Positions 1 through 9,784 of a stretch of 64,000 bases of DNA are shown one piece after another. The notes beneath the pieces were generated by a model. It was not told where the DNA came from. It made no database searches and saw nothing but the letters and a program-made list of their open reading frames with translations. Positions within the stretch are counted from its first letter, which is position 1, and the number at the start of each line of letters is the position of its first letter. The DNA comes from Streptomyces dengpaensis (GTDB lineage: Bacteria > Actinomycetota > Actinomycetes > Streptomycetales > Streptomycetaceae): NCBI RefSeq assembly GCF_002946835.1, contig NZ_CP026652.1, positions 5,332,001 to 5,396,000 of the forward strand, in the 5' to 3' direction. A program made the translations under genes and the position numbers.

Positions 1-27
1 GCAAGCAAGCAGCAGGGAGCGCATGAC

Positions 28-1725
28 GTGCGGCCGGTAGGGAGCAAGTACCTCCTTGAGGAGCCCCTGGGGCGCGGCGCCACAGGCACCGTCTGGCGAG
101 CCCGCCAGAGGGAGACCGCGGGCGCCGAGGCGGCCGTGCCCGGGCAGCCCGGCGAGACCGTGGCGATCAAGGTCCTCAAGGAGGAGCTCGCCAACGACGC
201 GGATGTGGTGATGCGGTTCCTGCGGGAGCGCTCGGTGCTGCTCCGGCTGACCCACCCGAACATCGTGCGCGTACGGGACCTGGTCGTCGAGGGCGACCTG
301 CTCGCGCTCGTCATGGACCTGGTCGACGGCCCCGACCTGCACCGCTACCTGCGCGAGAACGGGCCCTTCACCCCCGTCGCCGCCTCCCTCCTCACCGCCC
401 AGATCGCCGACGCGCTGGCCGCCAGTCACGCCGACGGCGTCGTCCACCGTGACCTGAAGCCCGCGAACGTCCTGCTCAAGCAGGACGGCGGCCAGATGCA
501 CCCGATGCTGACGGACTTCGGCATCGCCCGGCTCGCGGACTCCCCGGGACTGACCCGGACCCACGAGTTCGTGGGCACCCCCGCCTATGTCGCGCCCGAG
601 TCGGCCGAGGGGCGTCCGCAGACGTCCGCCGTCGACATCTACGGCGCGGGCATCCTGCTGTACGAGCTGGTCACCGGGCGTCCGCCCTTCGCGGGCGGGT
701 CCGCCCTCGAGGTGCTCCACCAGCACCTGAGCGCCGAGCCGCGCCGCCCCTCGACCGTCCCGGACCCCTTGTGGACCGTCATAGAGCGCTGCCTGCGCAA
801 GAACCCGGACGAGCGGCCCAGTGCCGAGAACCTCGCGCGCGGGCTGCGCACCGTCGCCGCAGGCATCGGCGTCCACGCGAACTCCGCGCAGATCGCCGCC
901 GCGGAGGGCGTGGGGGCGCTGCTCGCCCCCGACCCGGCCCCGGCGACCGTCCCGGGCGTGCCCGGCGCGGCCGATCCCACGCAGGTGCTGCCGCACGGCG
1001 CGGCGGCGGGCGCGTACGACCCGAACGCCGCGACCAGCGTCATGCCGCACACGGGCGACGCCGACCCGACGTCCGTCCTCCCGAACCGCGGCGCGGCCGA
1101 TCCGACCGCCGTCATGCCGTCGGTGCCGCAGCACCAGCCGGGCGGTCAGCCCGGTCAGCCGGGCGAGGGCGAGGACCCGCATCCCTGGCAGAACCAGCTG
1201 CGCGCGGCCCGCGACCGCAACGAACAGACCCAGGTCCAGTACCTCGACCCGAACGAGGATCCCCTGCGCCGCCGCCCGCAGCGCCAGGTCGCACGGCCCC
1301 AGCAGCGACCGCAGCAGCAGCGACCGCCGCGGGGCCAGCAGCCGCCGCCCGGGTACGGGTATCCGCAGCAGCAGCCGCAGCAGTACGCGCCCCAGCAGCC
1401 GCAGCGGTATGCCCCGGCGCCCCAGCAGCAGCCCCAGCCGCAGCGGTACCAGGGCCCGCCGCAGCAGCCCCAGCAGCCCGCGCCGCGGCCGCCGCGCGAG
1501 CCGCGTCAGCGCAGCGCCAACCCGATGAAGATCCCGGGGCTCGGCTGCCTCAAGGGGTGCCTGTTCACGATCATCATCCTGTTTGTCGCCGGATGGCTGA
1601 TCTGGGAGTTGAGTCCCCTTCAGGAGTGGATCGGCACCGGGAAGGGGTACTGGGACCAGCTGAGCGACTGGTTCGGCACGGTCACCGACTGGGTCGGGGA
1701 ACTCGGCGGGGGCTCCGGCAACTGA
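28..1725 (+). CDS. pkaA: Membrane-anchored Ser/Thr protein kinase (PkaA-like)
   Basis: Hanks-type kinase of 565 aa. The glycine-rich loop GRGATGTVW is at residues 15-23, the ATP-binding Lys is K48 (VAIKVL), the catalytic loop HRDLKPAN has D142, and the DFG motif starts at D163, so all catalytic residues are present. The domain ends near residue 275. It is followed by a DPT-rich linker and a Gln/Pro-rich stretch (about 385-500) that is probably disordered, then one hydrophobic segment at about 512-530 and a short tail. The kinase should be cytoplasmic and tethered at its C-terminus. GTG at 28 has AGGGAG 8 bases upstream; the ATG at 23 in another frame stops after five codons. A second kinase and prfB follow, the pkaA-pkaB-prfB order I know from S. 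coelicolor. The name rests on that synteny. Confidence 0.9.
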   Translation: MRPVGSKYLLEEPLGRGATGTVWRARQRETAGAEAAVPGQPGETVAIKVLKEELANDADVVMRFLRERSVLLRLTHPNIVRVRDLVVEGDLLALVMDLVDGPDLHRYLRENGPFTPVAASLLTAQIADALAASHADGVVHRDLKPANVLLKQDGGQMHPMLTDFGIARLADSPGLTRTHEFVGTPAYVAPESAEGRPQTSAVDIYGAGILLYELVTGRPPFAGGSALEVLHQHLSAEPRRPSTVPDPLWTVIERCLRKNPDERPSAENLARGLRTVAAGIGVHANSAQIAAAEGVGALLAPDPAPATVPGVPGAADPTQVLPHGAAAGAYDPNAATSVMPHTGDADPTSVLPNRGAADPTAVMPSVPQHQPGGQPGQPGEGEDPHPWQNQLRAARDRNEQTQVQYLDPNEDPLRRRPQRQVARPQQRPQQQRPPRGQQPPPGYGYPQQQPQQYAPQQPQRYAPAPQQQPQPQRYQGPPQQPQQPAPRPPREPRQRSANPMKIPGLGCLKGCLFTIIILFVAGWLIWELSPLQEWIGTGKGYWDQLSDWFGTVTDWVGELGGGSGN

Positions 1726-1928
1726 CTTCGGGTCAACTCCGCCTCGGAGCGGCCGACTCTGGGGATTTGTCGACATCTGACGGGTGATTTCCGCCTCTGC
1801 GGTCAAGGTTGCGGCTCCGGGCGCGTAGTTTTGTCGGCTGAGGGTCCGGGGAGCCCGCGGCGGCAGCCGCTGATGCGTACGGCCCCGGATGGCGCAGCAG
1901 CGACGACCCGCGTCTCGTAGGAGCAGTC

Positions 1929-3176
1929 TTGGCACGCAAGATCGGCAGCCGGTACACCGCGAACCAGATCCTGGGGCGGGGCAGCGCCGGCACGGTGTGG
2001 CTGGGTGAGGGGCCCGAGGGCCCCGTCGCCATCAAGATGCTGCGCGAGGACCTCGCCTCCGACCAGGAGCTCGTCGGGCGCTTCGTGCAGGAGCGCACGG
2101 CGCTGCTGGGCCTCGACCACCCGCATGTGGTCGGGGTCCGCGATCTCGTCGTCGACGGCAACGACCTCGCGCTCGTCATGGACCTCGTCCGCGGTACAGA
2201 CCTGCGGACCCGCCTCGACCGGGAGCGGCGGCTCGCTCCCGAGGCCGCGGTCGCGATCGTCGCCGACGTCGCGGACGGACTCGCGGCCGCGCACGCCGCC
2301 GGGGTCGTCCACCGCGACGTGAAGCCCGAGAACGTCCTGCTCGACATGCAGGGCCCGCTCGGACCCGGCGGATCCCACCCGGCCCTCCTGACGGACTTCG
2401 GTGTGGCCAAACTCATCGACTCGCCGCGGCGGACCCGGGCCACGAAGATCATCGGTACGCCCGACTACCTCGCGCCCGAGATCATCGAGGGGCTGCCGCC
2501 GCGGGCCGCCGTCGACATCTACGCGCTGGCGACGGTGCTGTACGAGCTCCTGGCCGGCTTCACCCCCTTCGGCGGCGGGCACCCGGGGGCGGTGCTGCGC
2601 CGCCACGTCACGGAGACCGTCGTACCGCTGCCCGGCATCCCGGACGAACTGTGGCAGCTGATCGTGCAGTGCCTGGCGAAGGCGCCGGCGTCGCGGTTGC
2701 GGGCGTCGGAGCTGGGGGCCCGGCTGCGGGAGCAGCTGCCGTTGCTGGCGGGGATGCCGCCGTTGGACGTGGACTCGCCGGACGCGGAGTCGGCGGACGG
2801 GGACGAGGAGCGCGAGGAGGCGGCCGAGCCGTCCGCGCCCGCCGCGTCCGGGGTGCGGCGGGGGGCTGTGCCGTTGGTGCCGGGGGCTGCGCCCGACTCC
2901 AACCGGGATACGCACACGTCCATGCGGGTGCCGGCGCCGGACGAGCTGGCGGGGGGTGCGCGGGGTACCGCGCGTGCGCCGCGCGCCGCGGGTGCGCGTC
3001 GGCCGGGGTCGGCGCGCCATCGAGCCTCCGCGCGTCGGCGGCGTATCACGCTGAGTGCGGCTGCCGTCGCCCTTGCCGCCGTGGTGGGCGTCGGCGCCTG
3101 GCTCGCCACCTCCGGCGACGACGCCGGCGCGACGCCTTCGGACGACACGAAGAACTCGGCCCCGGCGTCCCCGTGA
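1929..3176 (+). CDS. pkaB: Ser/Thr protein kinase (PkaB-like)
   Basis: Second Hanks-type kinase, 415 aa. It has the loop GRGSAGTVW, Lys at about K36 (VAIKML), HRDVKPEN with D130 and DFG with D156. The segment after the domain (about 275-370) is acidic, then Ala/Arg-rich. A single hydrophobic helix at about 376-393 lies close to the C-terminus, followed by a short Thr/Asp tail, so there is no large extracellular sensor. The start is TTG at 1929 with AGGAG at 1919-1923. It lies 203 bases after pkaA in the same direction, and the two kinases are similar enough to look like an old tandem duplication. Substrates cannot be deduced. Confidence 0.9.
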   Translation: MARKIGSRYTANQILGRGSAGTVWLGEGPEGPVAIKMLREDLASDQELVGRFVQERTALLGLDHPHVVGVRDLVVDGNDLALVMDLVRGTDLRTRLDRERRLAPEAAVAIVADVADGLAAAHAAGVVHRDVKPENVLLDMQGPLGPGGSHPALLTDFGVAKLIDSPRRTRATKIIGTPDYLAPEIIEGLPPRAAVDIYALATVLYELLAGFTPFGGGHPGAVLRRHVTETVVPLPGIPDELWQLIVQCLAKAPASRLRASELGARLREQLPLLAGMPPLDVDSPDAESADGDEEREEAAEPSAPAASGVRRGAVPLVPGAAPDSNRDTHTSMRVPAPDELAGGARGTARAPRAAGARRPGSARHRASARRRRITLSAAAVALAAVVGVGAWLATSGDDAGATPSDDTKNSAPASP

Positions 3177-3235
3177 CCGCCCCGGTGGGGGCGGGCGCTT
3201 CCACCAGCTGTTTTCGCCCCCTCCGCCCCTGCCCG

Positions 3236-3316
3236 TCCCCTACCTGGGGGCTGCCGCCCCCAGACCCCCGTATCGCGCTGCGCGCTCGTCCTCAAACGCC
3301 GGACGGGCTGTACGGG
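3236..3316 (+). repeat. Dispersed Streptomyces-type intergenic repeat
   Basis: The pkaB-prfB gap contains a C-rich block with the recognisable phrase CTCAAACGCCGGACGGGCTG near its end and an internal GGGGGCTGCCGCCCCC palindrome. I recall this phrase from many Streptomyces intergenic regions, usually just after genes. No function is visible beyond a possible weak terminator for pkaB. Confidence 0.45.
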
Positions 3317-3381
3317 CCCGGTGCACCGGCCCCGTAGGGCGAGGGGCTGGCCTCGCTTGTCGTAGCCGTTACGCTGGAGGC

Positions 3382-4488
3382 GTGGCAGTCGTCGATGTAT
3401 CCGAAGAGCTCAAGTCCCTCTCCTCGACCATGGAGTCGATCGAGGCCGTCCTGGACCTCGACAAGCTGAGGGCAGACATCGCCGTGCTCGAGGAGCAGGC
3501 GGCCGCGCCGTCCCTGTGGGACGACCCGGACGTGGCGCAGAAGATCACCAGCAAGCTGAGCCACCTCCAGGCGGAGGTCAGGAAGGCCGAGGCGCTCCGC
3601 GGGCGCATCGACGATCTGGGCGTGCTCTTCGAGATCGCCGAGGAGGAGGACGACCCGGACACCCGAGCCGAGGCCGAGAGCGAGCTCGCCTCGGTCAGGA
3701 AGGCGCTGGACGAGATGGAAGTCCGAACCCTGCTCTCCGGGGAGTACGACTCCCGCGAGGCCGTCGTCACCATCCGCGCCGAGGCCGGAGGCGTCGACGC
3801 CTCGGACTTCGCCGAGAAGCTGCAGCGCATGTACCTGCGCTGGGCGGAGCGGCTCGGCTACAAGACCGAGCTCTACGAGACCTCGTACGCGGAAGAGGCG
3901 GGCATCAAGTCCACCACCTTCGCCGTCCACTCTCCGTACGCCTACGGGACGCTCTCCGTGGAGCAGGGCACCCACCGCCTCGTGCGCATCTCGCCCTTCG
4001 ACAACCAGGGGCGCCGCCAGACGTCCTTCGCCGGTGTCGAGATCCTGCCCGTCGTCGAGCAGACCGATCACATCGAGATCGATGAGACCGAGCTGCGCGT
4101 CGACGTGTACCGGTCGTCCGGGCCCGGCGGCCAGGGCGTCAACACCACCGACTCCGCGGTGCGGCTGACCCACATTCCCACCGGCATCGTCGTGTCCTGC
4201 CAGAACGAGCGGTCGCAGATCCAGAACAAGGCGACGGCGATGAACGTTCTGCAGGCCAAGCTCCTGGAGCGGCGCCGGCAGGAGGAGCAGGCCAAGATGG
4301 ACGCACTCAAGGGCGACGGCGGCAACTCCTGGGGCAACCAGATGCGTTCGTACGTCCTGCACCCGTACCAGATGGTCAAGGACCTGCGGACCGAGCACGA
4401 AGTCGGTAACCCCGAGGCCGTGTTCAACGGTGAGATCGACGGTTTCCTCGAGGCCGGAATTCGCTGGCGCAAGCAGCAGGAGAAGTAG
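3382..4488 (+). CDS. prfB: Peptide chain release factor 2
   Basis: RF2 of 368 aa, which recognises UGA and UAA stop codons and triggers release of the finished peptide. The N-terminal coiled helical domain is followed by the stop-codon-reading tripeptide SPF at residues 204-206 and the catalytic GGQ loop at 249-251 (SGPGGQGVN). The GTG at 3382 gives the usual family N-terminus ([10 protein letters not shown]) and has GGAGG at 3376-3380. The upstream in-frame extension is repeat-like DNA and is not included. The gene is one uninterrupted frame: the programmed +1 frameshift with an early in-frame UGA known from E. coli prfB is absent. A strong terminator follows at 4529. Confidence 0.96.
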   Translation: MAVVDVSEELKSLSSTMESIEAVLDLDKLRADIAVLEEQAAAPSLWDDPDVAQKITSKLSHLQAEVRKAEALRGRIDDLGVLFEIAEEEDDPDTRAEAESELASVRKALDEMEVRTLLSGEYDSREAVVTIRAEAGGVDASDFAEKLQRMYLRWAERLGYKTELYETSYAEEAGIKSTTFAVHSPYAYGTLSVEQGTHRLVRISPFDNQGRRQTSFAGVEILPVVEQTDHIEIDETELRVDVYRSSGPGGQGVNTTDSAVRLTHIPTGIVVSCQNERSQIQNKATAMNVLQAKLLERRRQEEQAKMDALKGDGGNSWGNQMRSYVLHPYQMVKDLRTEHEVGNPEAVFNGEIDGFLEAGIRWRKQQEK

Positions 4489-4528
4489 GCGGGCGCATTG
4501 ACGCGCCCATTGACGCCTCTTTGTCGAC

Positions 4529-4563
4529 AAGGCAACTGCCGCCCACCGGGCGGCAGTTGCCTT
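4529..4563 (+). terminator. Rho-independent terminator of prfB
   Basis: Perfect 16-bp inverted repeat (4529-4544 with 4548-4563, loop ACC) that runs into TTTT. It lies 41 bases after the prfB stop. Confidence 0.9.
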
Positions 4564-4805
4564 TTGTATGAGGCTTGTCTGGGTTTTACATCACAGTCAC
4601 ACGTCCTCACGGCAGGCAAATGATGTTGATCTGGACATCGCGTACGCAACGGCCTTGACGATGCTTTGAAAACTGGGAAGGCTGTCGCGTGGCATGCGTA
4701 TCTCTGGGGCGCATGTGAACCGGGGGGCTTGAGAGAAGCCACCTGTGACGCCGTGGCCCCGGGCGCTGCTCCATCGACGATTCAGCTACTGGGGGTAGCA
4801 GGCAG
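4564..4805. other. Gene-free leader upstream of the surface protein
   Basis: The 317-base gap between prfB and the next gene holds the prfB terminator and then about 240 bases that I cannot assign to a gene. It must carry the promoter and leader of the LAETG protein at 4806. A TTGACG-like hexamer occurs near 4653, but no convincing -10 box is spaced from it. Confidence 0.4.
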
Positions 4806-5474
4806 ATGACCAAGAAGACGCGGATCCGCGTGGCGCGGATAGCCGCCGGCACGGTGATTGCCGCAGGCGCTTCGCTGACCGCCGCGGGTGCCGCTTCGGC
4901 ACTCGACCTCGGCGTGAGCGTGGCGGGTGTGAACGTGGGCGTCAGCGCCGGTGAATCCGGTGTCGGCGTGGGTGTCGGTATCGGCGGCCCGAGCGAGGAG
5001 CCGACGGCCATCCCGACCGAGCCCACCGAGGAGCCGACGGAGCCCACCGAGGAGCCGACGATCCCCACGGAGGAGCCCACCGAGCCCACCGAGGAGCCGA
5101 CCGAGCCGACGGAGGAGCCCACCAGCGGCCCGTCCGAGCCCGGCAACGGGAACGGCAACGGCGGTGGCAACGGGAACGGTGGCGGCAACGGAAACGGTGG
5201 CGGGAACGGCAACGGTGGCGGTGGCGGCAACAACACCGACCCCGACGGCGGTGCCTCCACCCAGGAGGAGGGCTCCTCGGCCCTCACCGACACCGGCTCG
5301 GACACCACCCCGTCCGACACCTCGGCCCAGGGCAAGAACGATGGCGAGCTGGCCGAGACGGGTGCCGGTCAGACCGCGTTCCTGCTGGTCGGCGCCGCCA
5401 CGATGATCGCCGGCGGTATCGGCTTCCGCATGCTGCCGCGTCTCGCGGGCGGCCGCGGCGGTGCCGCCGCCTGA
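4806..5474 (+). CDS. Sortase-anchored surface protein with EPT and GN repeats
   Basis: 222 aa. There is a basic N-terminus and a signal peptide (hydrophobic about 10-32, ending ASA). A short Val/Gly-rich segment is followed by about 13 degenerate repeats built on EPTEEPT, then a Gly/Asn tract, a Ser/Thr/Asp linker, the sorting motif LAETG at 182-186, a hydrophobic helix, and a tail with basic residues. LAxTG is the motif of the class E sortases common in Streptomyces, so the product is probably covalently attached to peptidoglycan. The repeats look like a stalk that holds a small N-terminal domain away from the wall. The repeat region has a periodic codon pattern and could vary in copy number. 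No sortase gene lies in the window. A terminator follows within 20 bases. Confidence 0.85.
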   Translation: MTKKTRIRVARIAAGTVIAAGASLTAAGAASALDLGVSVAGVNVGVSAGESGVGVGVGIGGPSEEPTAIPTEPTEEPTEPTEEPTIPTEEPTEPTEEPTEPTEEPTSGPSEPGNGNGNGGGNGNGGGNGNGGGNGNGGGGGNNTDPDGGASTQEEGSSALTDTGSDTTPSDTSAQGKNDGELAETGAGQTAFLLVGAATMIAGGIGFRMLPRLAGGRGGAAA

Positions 5475-5490
5475 CGGTCACGCACGTGAC

Positions 5491-5521
5491 AAGGGCCCGG
5501 AGCAGCTTGCTCCGGGCCCTT
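5491..5521 (+). terminator. Terminator after the surface protein gene
   Basis: Perfect 14-bp stem (5491-5504 with 5508-5521) with a 3-base loop. It can serve both the surface protein on the plus strand and the convergent small gene at 5593-5784. Confidence 0.85.
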
Positions 5522-5592
5522 CCCGTGTCCGGGGCGATCGGCGCCCTGACGACGCCGCCCCGCTGGTTCCACACCGTCTGGTGTGGGGGATA

Positions 5593-5784
5593 TCACACCG
5601 CCTGGCGTGCCACCAGCGCCAGTGCCGCGATCAGCACGACCAGCAGTGCGATCAATGTCATGGGGTTCAGGCCCGCGAAGGGGCTCTCCTGCTGGAGTCG
5701 CTCACGGTTCGCGCGGCAGACGGGGCAGCGGCCCTCGTTCACAGGCGCCGCGCAGTTCGCGCACACCAATCGGTCGTACGTCAT
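5593..5784 (-). CDS. Small zinc-ribbon membrane protein
   Basis: 63 aa. Two Cys pairs (CANC and CPVC) near the N-terminus form a likely zinc ribbon. A Gln/Glu linker and one hydrophobic helix (about 42-60) reach nearly to the C-terminus. The ATG at 5784 is preferred over a longer start because AAGGAGGG sits just upstream on the coding strand at the right distance. It should be a single-pass inner membrane protein with a small cytoplasmic metal-binding head. It is convergent with the surface protein gene and divergent from ftsE. I recall similar small proteins next to ftsE in Streptomyces, but the function is unknown. Confidence 0.75.
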   Translation of the reverse strand: MTYDRLVCANCAAPVNEGRCPVCRANRERLQQESPFAGLNPMTLIALLVVLIAALALVARQAV

Positions 5785-6058
5785 GCGCTCGCCCTCCTTG
5801 CGCCGTCTCCCCCTACACAACGCCATAACGCTGTCGGGAACGCAACCGTTCCCCTTCCACTGTGCCAGGTTCCGCGGATTTCGGCGCGGCTCGCCTTATC
5901 CTGCCCCGGCGCTCCCCTGGTTAGGCCGGTTACCGACGCTGCCCTCACCCTCGGTACAAACACGCACAACCTCACGCAACCCTGACCGGCGCCTGCGCTC
6001 CTGGACCCGGTTCGCGTATGGTCACGCACACCTACCCCCGGCGACCCGTGGTGCATCC

Positions 6059-6748
6059 GTGATCCGATTCGACAATGTCTCCAAGGTCTACCCCAAGCAG
6101 ACCCGCCCCGCTCTCAGGGATGTCTCCCTGGAGGTCGAGCGTGGTGAGTTCGTGTTCCTCGTGGGGTCCTCCGGCTCCGGAAAGTCCACCTTCCTGCGGC
6201 TGATCCTCCGCGAGGAGCGGTGCAGTCACGGTCAGGTGCACGTCCTGGGCAAGGACCTCGCGCGCATCTCCAACTGGAAGGTGCCGCAGATGCGGCGCCA
6301 GCTGGGGACCGTGTTCCAGGACTTCCGGCTCCTGCCCAACAAGACGGTCGCCGAGAACGTGGCCTTCGCACAGGAGGTCATCGGCAAGTCCCGCGGCGAG
6401 ATCCGCAAGTCCGTGCCCCAGGTGCTCGACCTCGTCGGGCTCGGCGGCAAGGAGGACCGGATGCCCGGCGAGCTGTCCGGTGGTGAGCAGCAGCGCGTCG
6501 CCATCGCGAGAGCCTTCGTGAACCGGCCCAAGCTCCTCATCGCCGATGAGCCGACCGGAAACCTCGACCCCCAGACCTCCGTCGGCATCATGAAACTGCT
6601 CGACCGCATCAACCGGACGGGCACGACCGTGGTGATGGCGACTCACGACCAGAACATCGTGGACCAGATGCGCAAGCGCGTCATCGAGCTGGAGCAGGGC
6701 CGTCTCGTCCGCGACCAGGCGCGCGGCGTCTACGGCTACCAGCACTGA
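6059..6748 (+). CDS. ftsE: Cell division ATP-binding protein FtsE
   Basis: ABC ATPase of 229 aa, the usual FtsE length. Walker [10 protein letters not shown] is at 36-44, the signature [14 protein letters not shown] is present, and Walker B is [12 protein letters not shown] with an H-loop in ATHDQNIV. FtsE pairs with the membrane protein FtsX, and the complex activates peptidoglycan hydrolases during division or cell elongation. The GTG at 6059 gives the family N-terminus ([11 protein letters not shown]). No good Shine-Dalgarno is visible, so the message may be leaderless or nearly so. ftsX starts 29 bases after the stop. Confidence 0.96.
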   Translation: MIRFDNVSKVYPKQTRPALRDVSLEVERGEFVFLVGSSGSGKSTFLRLILREERCSHGQVHVLGKDLARISNWKVPQMRRQLGTVFQDFRLLPNKTVAENVAFAQEVIGKSRGEIRKSVPQVLDLVGLGGKEDRMPGELSGGEQQRVAIARAFVNRPKLLIADEPTGNLDPQTSVGIMKLLDRINRTGTTVVMATHDQNIVDQMRKRVIELEQGRLVRDQARGVYGYQH

Positions 6749-6777
6749 CGATCCACGGAAAGGCTTAACCAGACGCC

Positions 6778-7698
6778 ATGCGCGCCCAGTTCGTTCTGTC
6801 CGAGATCGGTGTCGGTCTCCGCCGCAATCTGACGATGACCTTCGCCGTCATCGTCTCCGTCGCCCTGTCCCTTGCCCTGTTCGGCGGGTCACTCCTCATG
6901 AGTGACCAGGTCAACACGATGAAGGGCTACTGGTACGACAAGGTCAACGTCTCGATCTTCCTCTGCAACAAGAGCGACGCGGAGTCCGACCCCAACTGCG
7001 CCAAGGGCGCGGTGACCGCCGACCAGAAGGAGCAGATCCTCACCGACCTGGACAAGATGTCCACGGTCGTGCAAAAGGTCACGCACGAGTCGGCGGACCA
7101 GGCGTACAAGCACTACAAGGAGCAGTTCGGCGACTCCCCGCTGGCCAGCTCCCTCACACCGGACCAGATGCAGGAGTCGTACCGCATCAAGCTGAAGGAC
7201 CCGGAGAAGTACCAGGTCATCGCGACCGCCTTCGACGGGCGTGACGGCGTGCAGTCCGTGCAGGACCAGAAAGGCATCCTGGACAACCTCTTCGAGCTGC
7301 TCAACGGCATGAACTGGGCGGCCCGCGCGGTGATGGCGATGATGCTGATCGTCGCGCTGATGCTGATCGTCAACACGGTGCGCGTCTCGGCGTTCAGCCG
7401 CCGGCGAGAAACGGGGATCATGCGCCTGGTCGGCGCCTCCGGCTTCTACATCCAGGCGCCGTTCATCATGGAGGCCGCGGTCGCCGGGCTCATCGGCGGC
7501 GGTGTGGCGTGCGGCTTCCTGGTGGTTGCCCGCTACTTCATCATCGACCACGGTCTGGCCCTGTCCGAGAAGCTGAATCTGATCAACTTCATTGGCTGGG
7601 AAGCCGTTTTGACCAAACTGCCGCTCATCCTCGCGACGAGTCTGCTGATGCCGGCACTGGCCGCGTTCTTCGCTTTGCGCAAGTACCTGAAGGTGTGA
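6778..7698 (+). CDS. ftsX: Cell division protein FtsX
   Basis: 306 aa. The FtsX topology is visible: one membrane helix at about 21-43, a large extracellular domain (about 45-170) with two Cys residues in the sequence LCNKSDAESDPNCAKG that may form a disulphide, then three membrane helices at about 180-200, 222-250 and 277-300. The cytoplasmic loop with SRRRETGIMRLVGAS is typical of FtsX and MacB-type permeases. It acts with FtsE to pass the ATPase signal to cell wall hydrolases outside. The S41 protease gene starts 67 bases downstream, after a terminator. Confidence 0.96.
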   Translation: MRAQFVLSEIGVGLRRNLTMTFAVIVSVALSLALFGGSLLMSDQVNTMKGYWYDKVNVSIFLCNKSDAESDPNCAKGAVTADQKEQILTDLDKMSTVVQKVTHESADQAYKHYKEQFGDSPLASSLTPDQMQESYRIKLKDPEKYQVIATAFDGRDGVQSVQDQKGILDNLFELLNGMNWAARAVMAMMLIVALMLIVNTVRVSAFSRRRETGIMRLVGASGFYIQAPFIMEAAVAGLIGGGVACGFLVVARYFIIDHGLALSEKLNLINFIGWEAVLTKLPLILATSLLMPALAAFFALRKYLKV

Positions 7699-7708
7699 CA
7701 CATGCCAA

Positions 7709-7742
7709 GAGGGCCGTACTGCCAACCGTCGGTACGGCCCTC
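7709..7742 (+). terminator. Terminator after ftsEX
   Basis: 11-bp perfect stem (7709-7719 with 7732-7742) and a 12-base loop, 10 bases after the ftsX stop. No long T run follows, as is common in Streptomyces. Confidence 0.7.
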
Positions 7743-7765
7743 CGCCTTGTCCTAGACTCACCGGC

Positions 7766-8941
7766 ATGTCAGGTCGTGCCCTGTTCTGTGAGCCCCGCCG
7801 CATCCGCCGTGGGGCCGCCCTGACATTGGTGTTCGCGAGCGTCCTCGCCGCCGGTGCGGCGACGGGATCCTTCTCCGAGCCCGGCCGGAAATCCCCTTCT
7901 CCCACGTCCCGTTCGACGACCGCAGCCCACCACAAGGACGTCACCGAGGCCGCCGCCGAGGCGATGGCCGACGGCAAGTCGCCCATGGAGGCCGCCGAGC
8001 GGGCCGTCAGCCGCAGCGGGGACCGCTGGGGCGCGGTCTACTCCCAGGGCGAGTACGAGGAGTTCGAGGAGGCCCTCGACGGCCAGTACACCGGCGTCGG
8101 GCTGTGGGCCCGGCGCGAGCGCGACGGACGTATCGAAGTGACCCGTGTGCAGAGCGGCTCGCCCGCGGCCGCCGCCGGGATCCGCAAGGGCGACCGGCTG
8201 CGCAGCGTCGACGGGCAGAAGGTCGACGGCCGGCCCGTCACCGAGGTCGTCTCGTTGCTGCGCGGCGACGCGGACGACGCTGGCGACGCGGCCGCCGGTA
8301 CGGAGGTCTCCCTCGGCCTGGAGCGCGGCACGCGCGCGTGGAGCGAGACACTGCGCCGGGCCAGGCTCTCCACGGACTCTGTGACCGTCCACAAGCTTCC
8401 CGGCGGCGTCACCGTGATCAGGGTCGGCGCCTTCACCAAGGGCTCGGGCGATCTCGTACGGACCGCCGTCGCGCAGACGCCCCAGCGGGCCGGAATCGTC
8501 CTCGACCTGCGCGGCAACTCCGGAGGCCTGGTCACCGAGGCCGTCACCGCCGCCTCCGCCTTCCTCGACGGCGGCCTCGTCGCCACGTACGACGTGAACG
8601 GAGAACAGCGCGCCCTGCACGCCGACGCCGGCGGCGACACGGCCAGACCCTTGGTCGCGCTCGTCGACGGCGGCACGATGAGCGCGGCCGAACTCCTCAC
8701 CGGGGCCCTCCAGGACCGCGGCCGCGCTGTCGTCGTGGGCTCCAGAACCTTCGGCAAGGGCTCGGTCCAGATGCCGAGCCGGCTGCCCGACGGCTCCGTC
8801 GCCGAGCTGACCGTCGGGCACTACCGCACCCCCTCCGGGCGCGGCGTCGACGGCCGGGGCCTCACCCCCGACCTGGAGGCGGACAAGGAGTCCCTGGAGC
8901 GGGCGGAGACGGTGCTGAGCGGGCTCGGGAACGCGTCGTAG
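7766..8941 (+). CDS. S41 family C-terminal processing protease with PDZ domain
   Basis: 391 aa. The N-terminus is hydrophobic (about 15-32), either a signal peptide or an anchor. A PDZ domain lies at about 105-190 (GVGLWARRER, then SPAAAAGIRKGDRL). The S41 catalytic core has Ser306 in GGTMSAAELL and Lys331 in TFGKGSVQ, the Ser-Lys dyad of CtpA/CtpB proteases. It should cut extracytoplasmic proteins from the C-terminus. The gene lies between ftsEX and smpB, a conserved Streptomyces neighbourhood, but has its own start region after a terminator. Confidence 0.92.
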   Translation: MSGRALFCEPRRIRRGAALTLVFASVLAAGAATGSFSEPGRKSPSPTSRSTTAAHHKDVTEAAAEAMADGKSPMEAAERAVSRSGDRWGAVYSQGEYEEFEEALDGQYTGVGLWARRERDGRIEVTRVQSGSPAAAAGIRKGDRLRSVDGQKVDGRPVTEVVSLLRGDADDAGDAAAGTEVSLGLERGTRAWSETLRRARLSTDSVTVHKLPGGVTVIRVGAFTKGSGDLVRTAVAQTPQRAGIVLDLRGNSGGLVTEAVTAASAFLDGGLVATYDVNGEQRALHADAGGDTARPLVALVDGGTMSAAELLTGALQDRGRAVVVGSRTFGKGSVQMPSRLPDGSVAELTVGHYRTPSGRGVDGRGLTPDLEADKESLERAETVLSGLGNAS

Positions 8942-9021
8942 CCAGGCTCGGGGACGCGGCGTAGCCGGCCGTTCACGTACTTCTGAATCACCTTTCCGTC
9001 TGACCCCTCTGTAGTGCGAAA

Positions 9022-9579
9022 ATGGCCAGCACTATGAGCAAGGGAATGTACGTACCGAAGGAATCGCAGCCCAAGCAGGGCGGGGCGGCCTCCGCCAAGG
9101 CCAAGGACGGCAAGCGCAAGATCGTCGCCCAGAACAAGAAGGCGCGGCACGACTACGCGATCATCGACACCTACGAGGCCGGGCTCGTGCTGACCGGCAC
9201 CGAGGTGAAGTCGCTGCGCCAGGGTCGGGCCTCGCTGACCGACGGCTTCGTCCAGATCGAGGGGAACGAGGCGTGGCTGCACAACGCCCACATCCCCGAG
9301 TACAGCCAGGGCACCTGGACCAACCACTCCGTGCGCCGCAAGCGCAAGCTGCTCCTGCACCGCGAGGAGATCGACAAGCTGGAGTCGAAGTCCCAGGAGA
9401 CGGGCCACACGATCGTGCCCCTCGCCCTGTACTTCAAGGACGGCCGCGCGAAGGCCGAGATCGCGCTCGCCCGCGGTAAGAAGGAGTACGACAAGCGGCA
9501 GACGCTGCGCGAGAAGCAGGACCGGCGGGAGTCGGACCGCGCGATCGCGGCGGCGAAGCGGAAGCAGCGGGGCGCGTAG
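9022..9579 (+). CDS. smpB: SsrA-binding protein SmpB
   Basis: SmpB, partner of tmRNA in rescue of stalled ribosomes. The family core starts at about residue 33 ([13 protein letters not shown]), runs through the beta-barrel ([21 protein letters not shown]) and ends in the basic tail [13 protein letters not shown] that enters the empty mRNA channel. The length is 185 aa from ATG 9022. The ATGs at 9034 (MSKGMYV) and 9046 are also possible, because no start has a clear ribosome site and the first 30 residues are not conserved. The tmRNA gene begins about 205 bases downstream on the same strand, so both rescue components sit together. Confidence 0.95.
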   Translation: MASTMSKGMYVPKESQPKQGGAASAKAKDGKRKIVAQNKKARHDYAIIDTYEAGLVLTGTEVKSLRQGRASLTDGFVQIEGNEAWLHNAHIPEYSQGTWTNHSVRRKRKLLLHREEIDKLESKSQETGHTIVPLALYFKDGRAKAEIALARGKKEYDKRQTLREKQDRRESDRAIAAAKRKQRGA

Positions 9580-9589
9580 GCATCCGGCC

Positions 9590-9700
9590 GCCGGGCCTCC
9601 AGGGCTTCCGTTCTCCATGCCTTGCGGCCTCCGGGGCTTCCGGCCTCCGGGACTCCCGGCCTCCAGGGCTTCCGGCCTCCGAGGCTCCCGGCCTCCCGGA
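9590..9700 (+). repeat. Degenerate short tandem repeat after smpB
   Basis: Roughly six imperfect copies of a 16-18 base unit built on GGCTTCCGGCCTCC lie between smpB and the tmRNA promoter region. It looks like slippage-derived low-complexity DNA. Confidence 0.6.
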
Positions 9701-9730
9701 ATAAGCTAGCACCGTCCTGCGTTGGTCACG

Positions 9731-9736
9731 TAGGAT
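9731..9736 (+). promoter_or_regulatory. Possible -10 box of the tmRNA promoter
   Basis: TAGGAT matches the -10 of vegetative Streptomyces promoters and lies about 50 bases before the mature tmRNA 5' end, leaving room for a short leader removed by processing. I do not see a matching -35 box. Confidence 0.3.
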
Positions 9737-9784
9737 GGCATCTGCACCTCAGAGCGGGTGCGAAGCAGTTTGAAAAATCAACAT

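Noticed and set aside
3382..4488. Programmed frameshift in prfB
   Set aside because: No in-frame UGA or slippery CUU-U site exists near codon 25; the frame is continuous.
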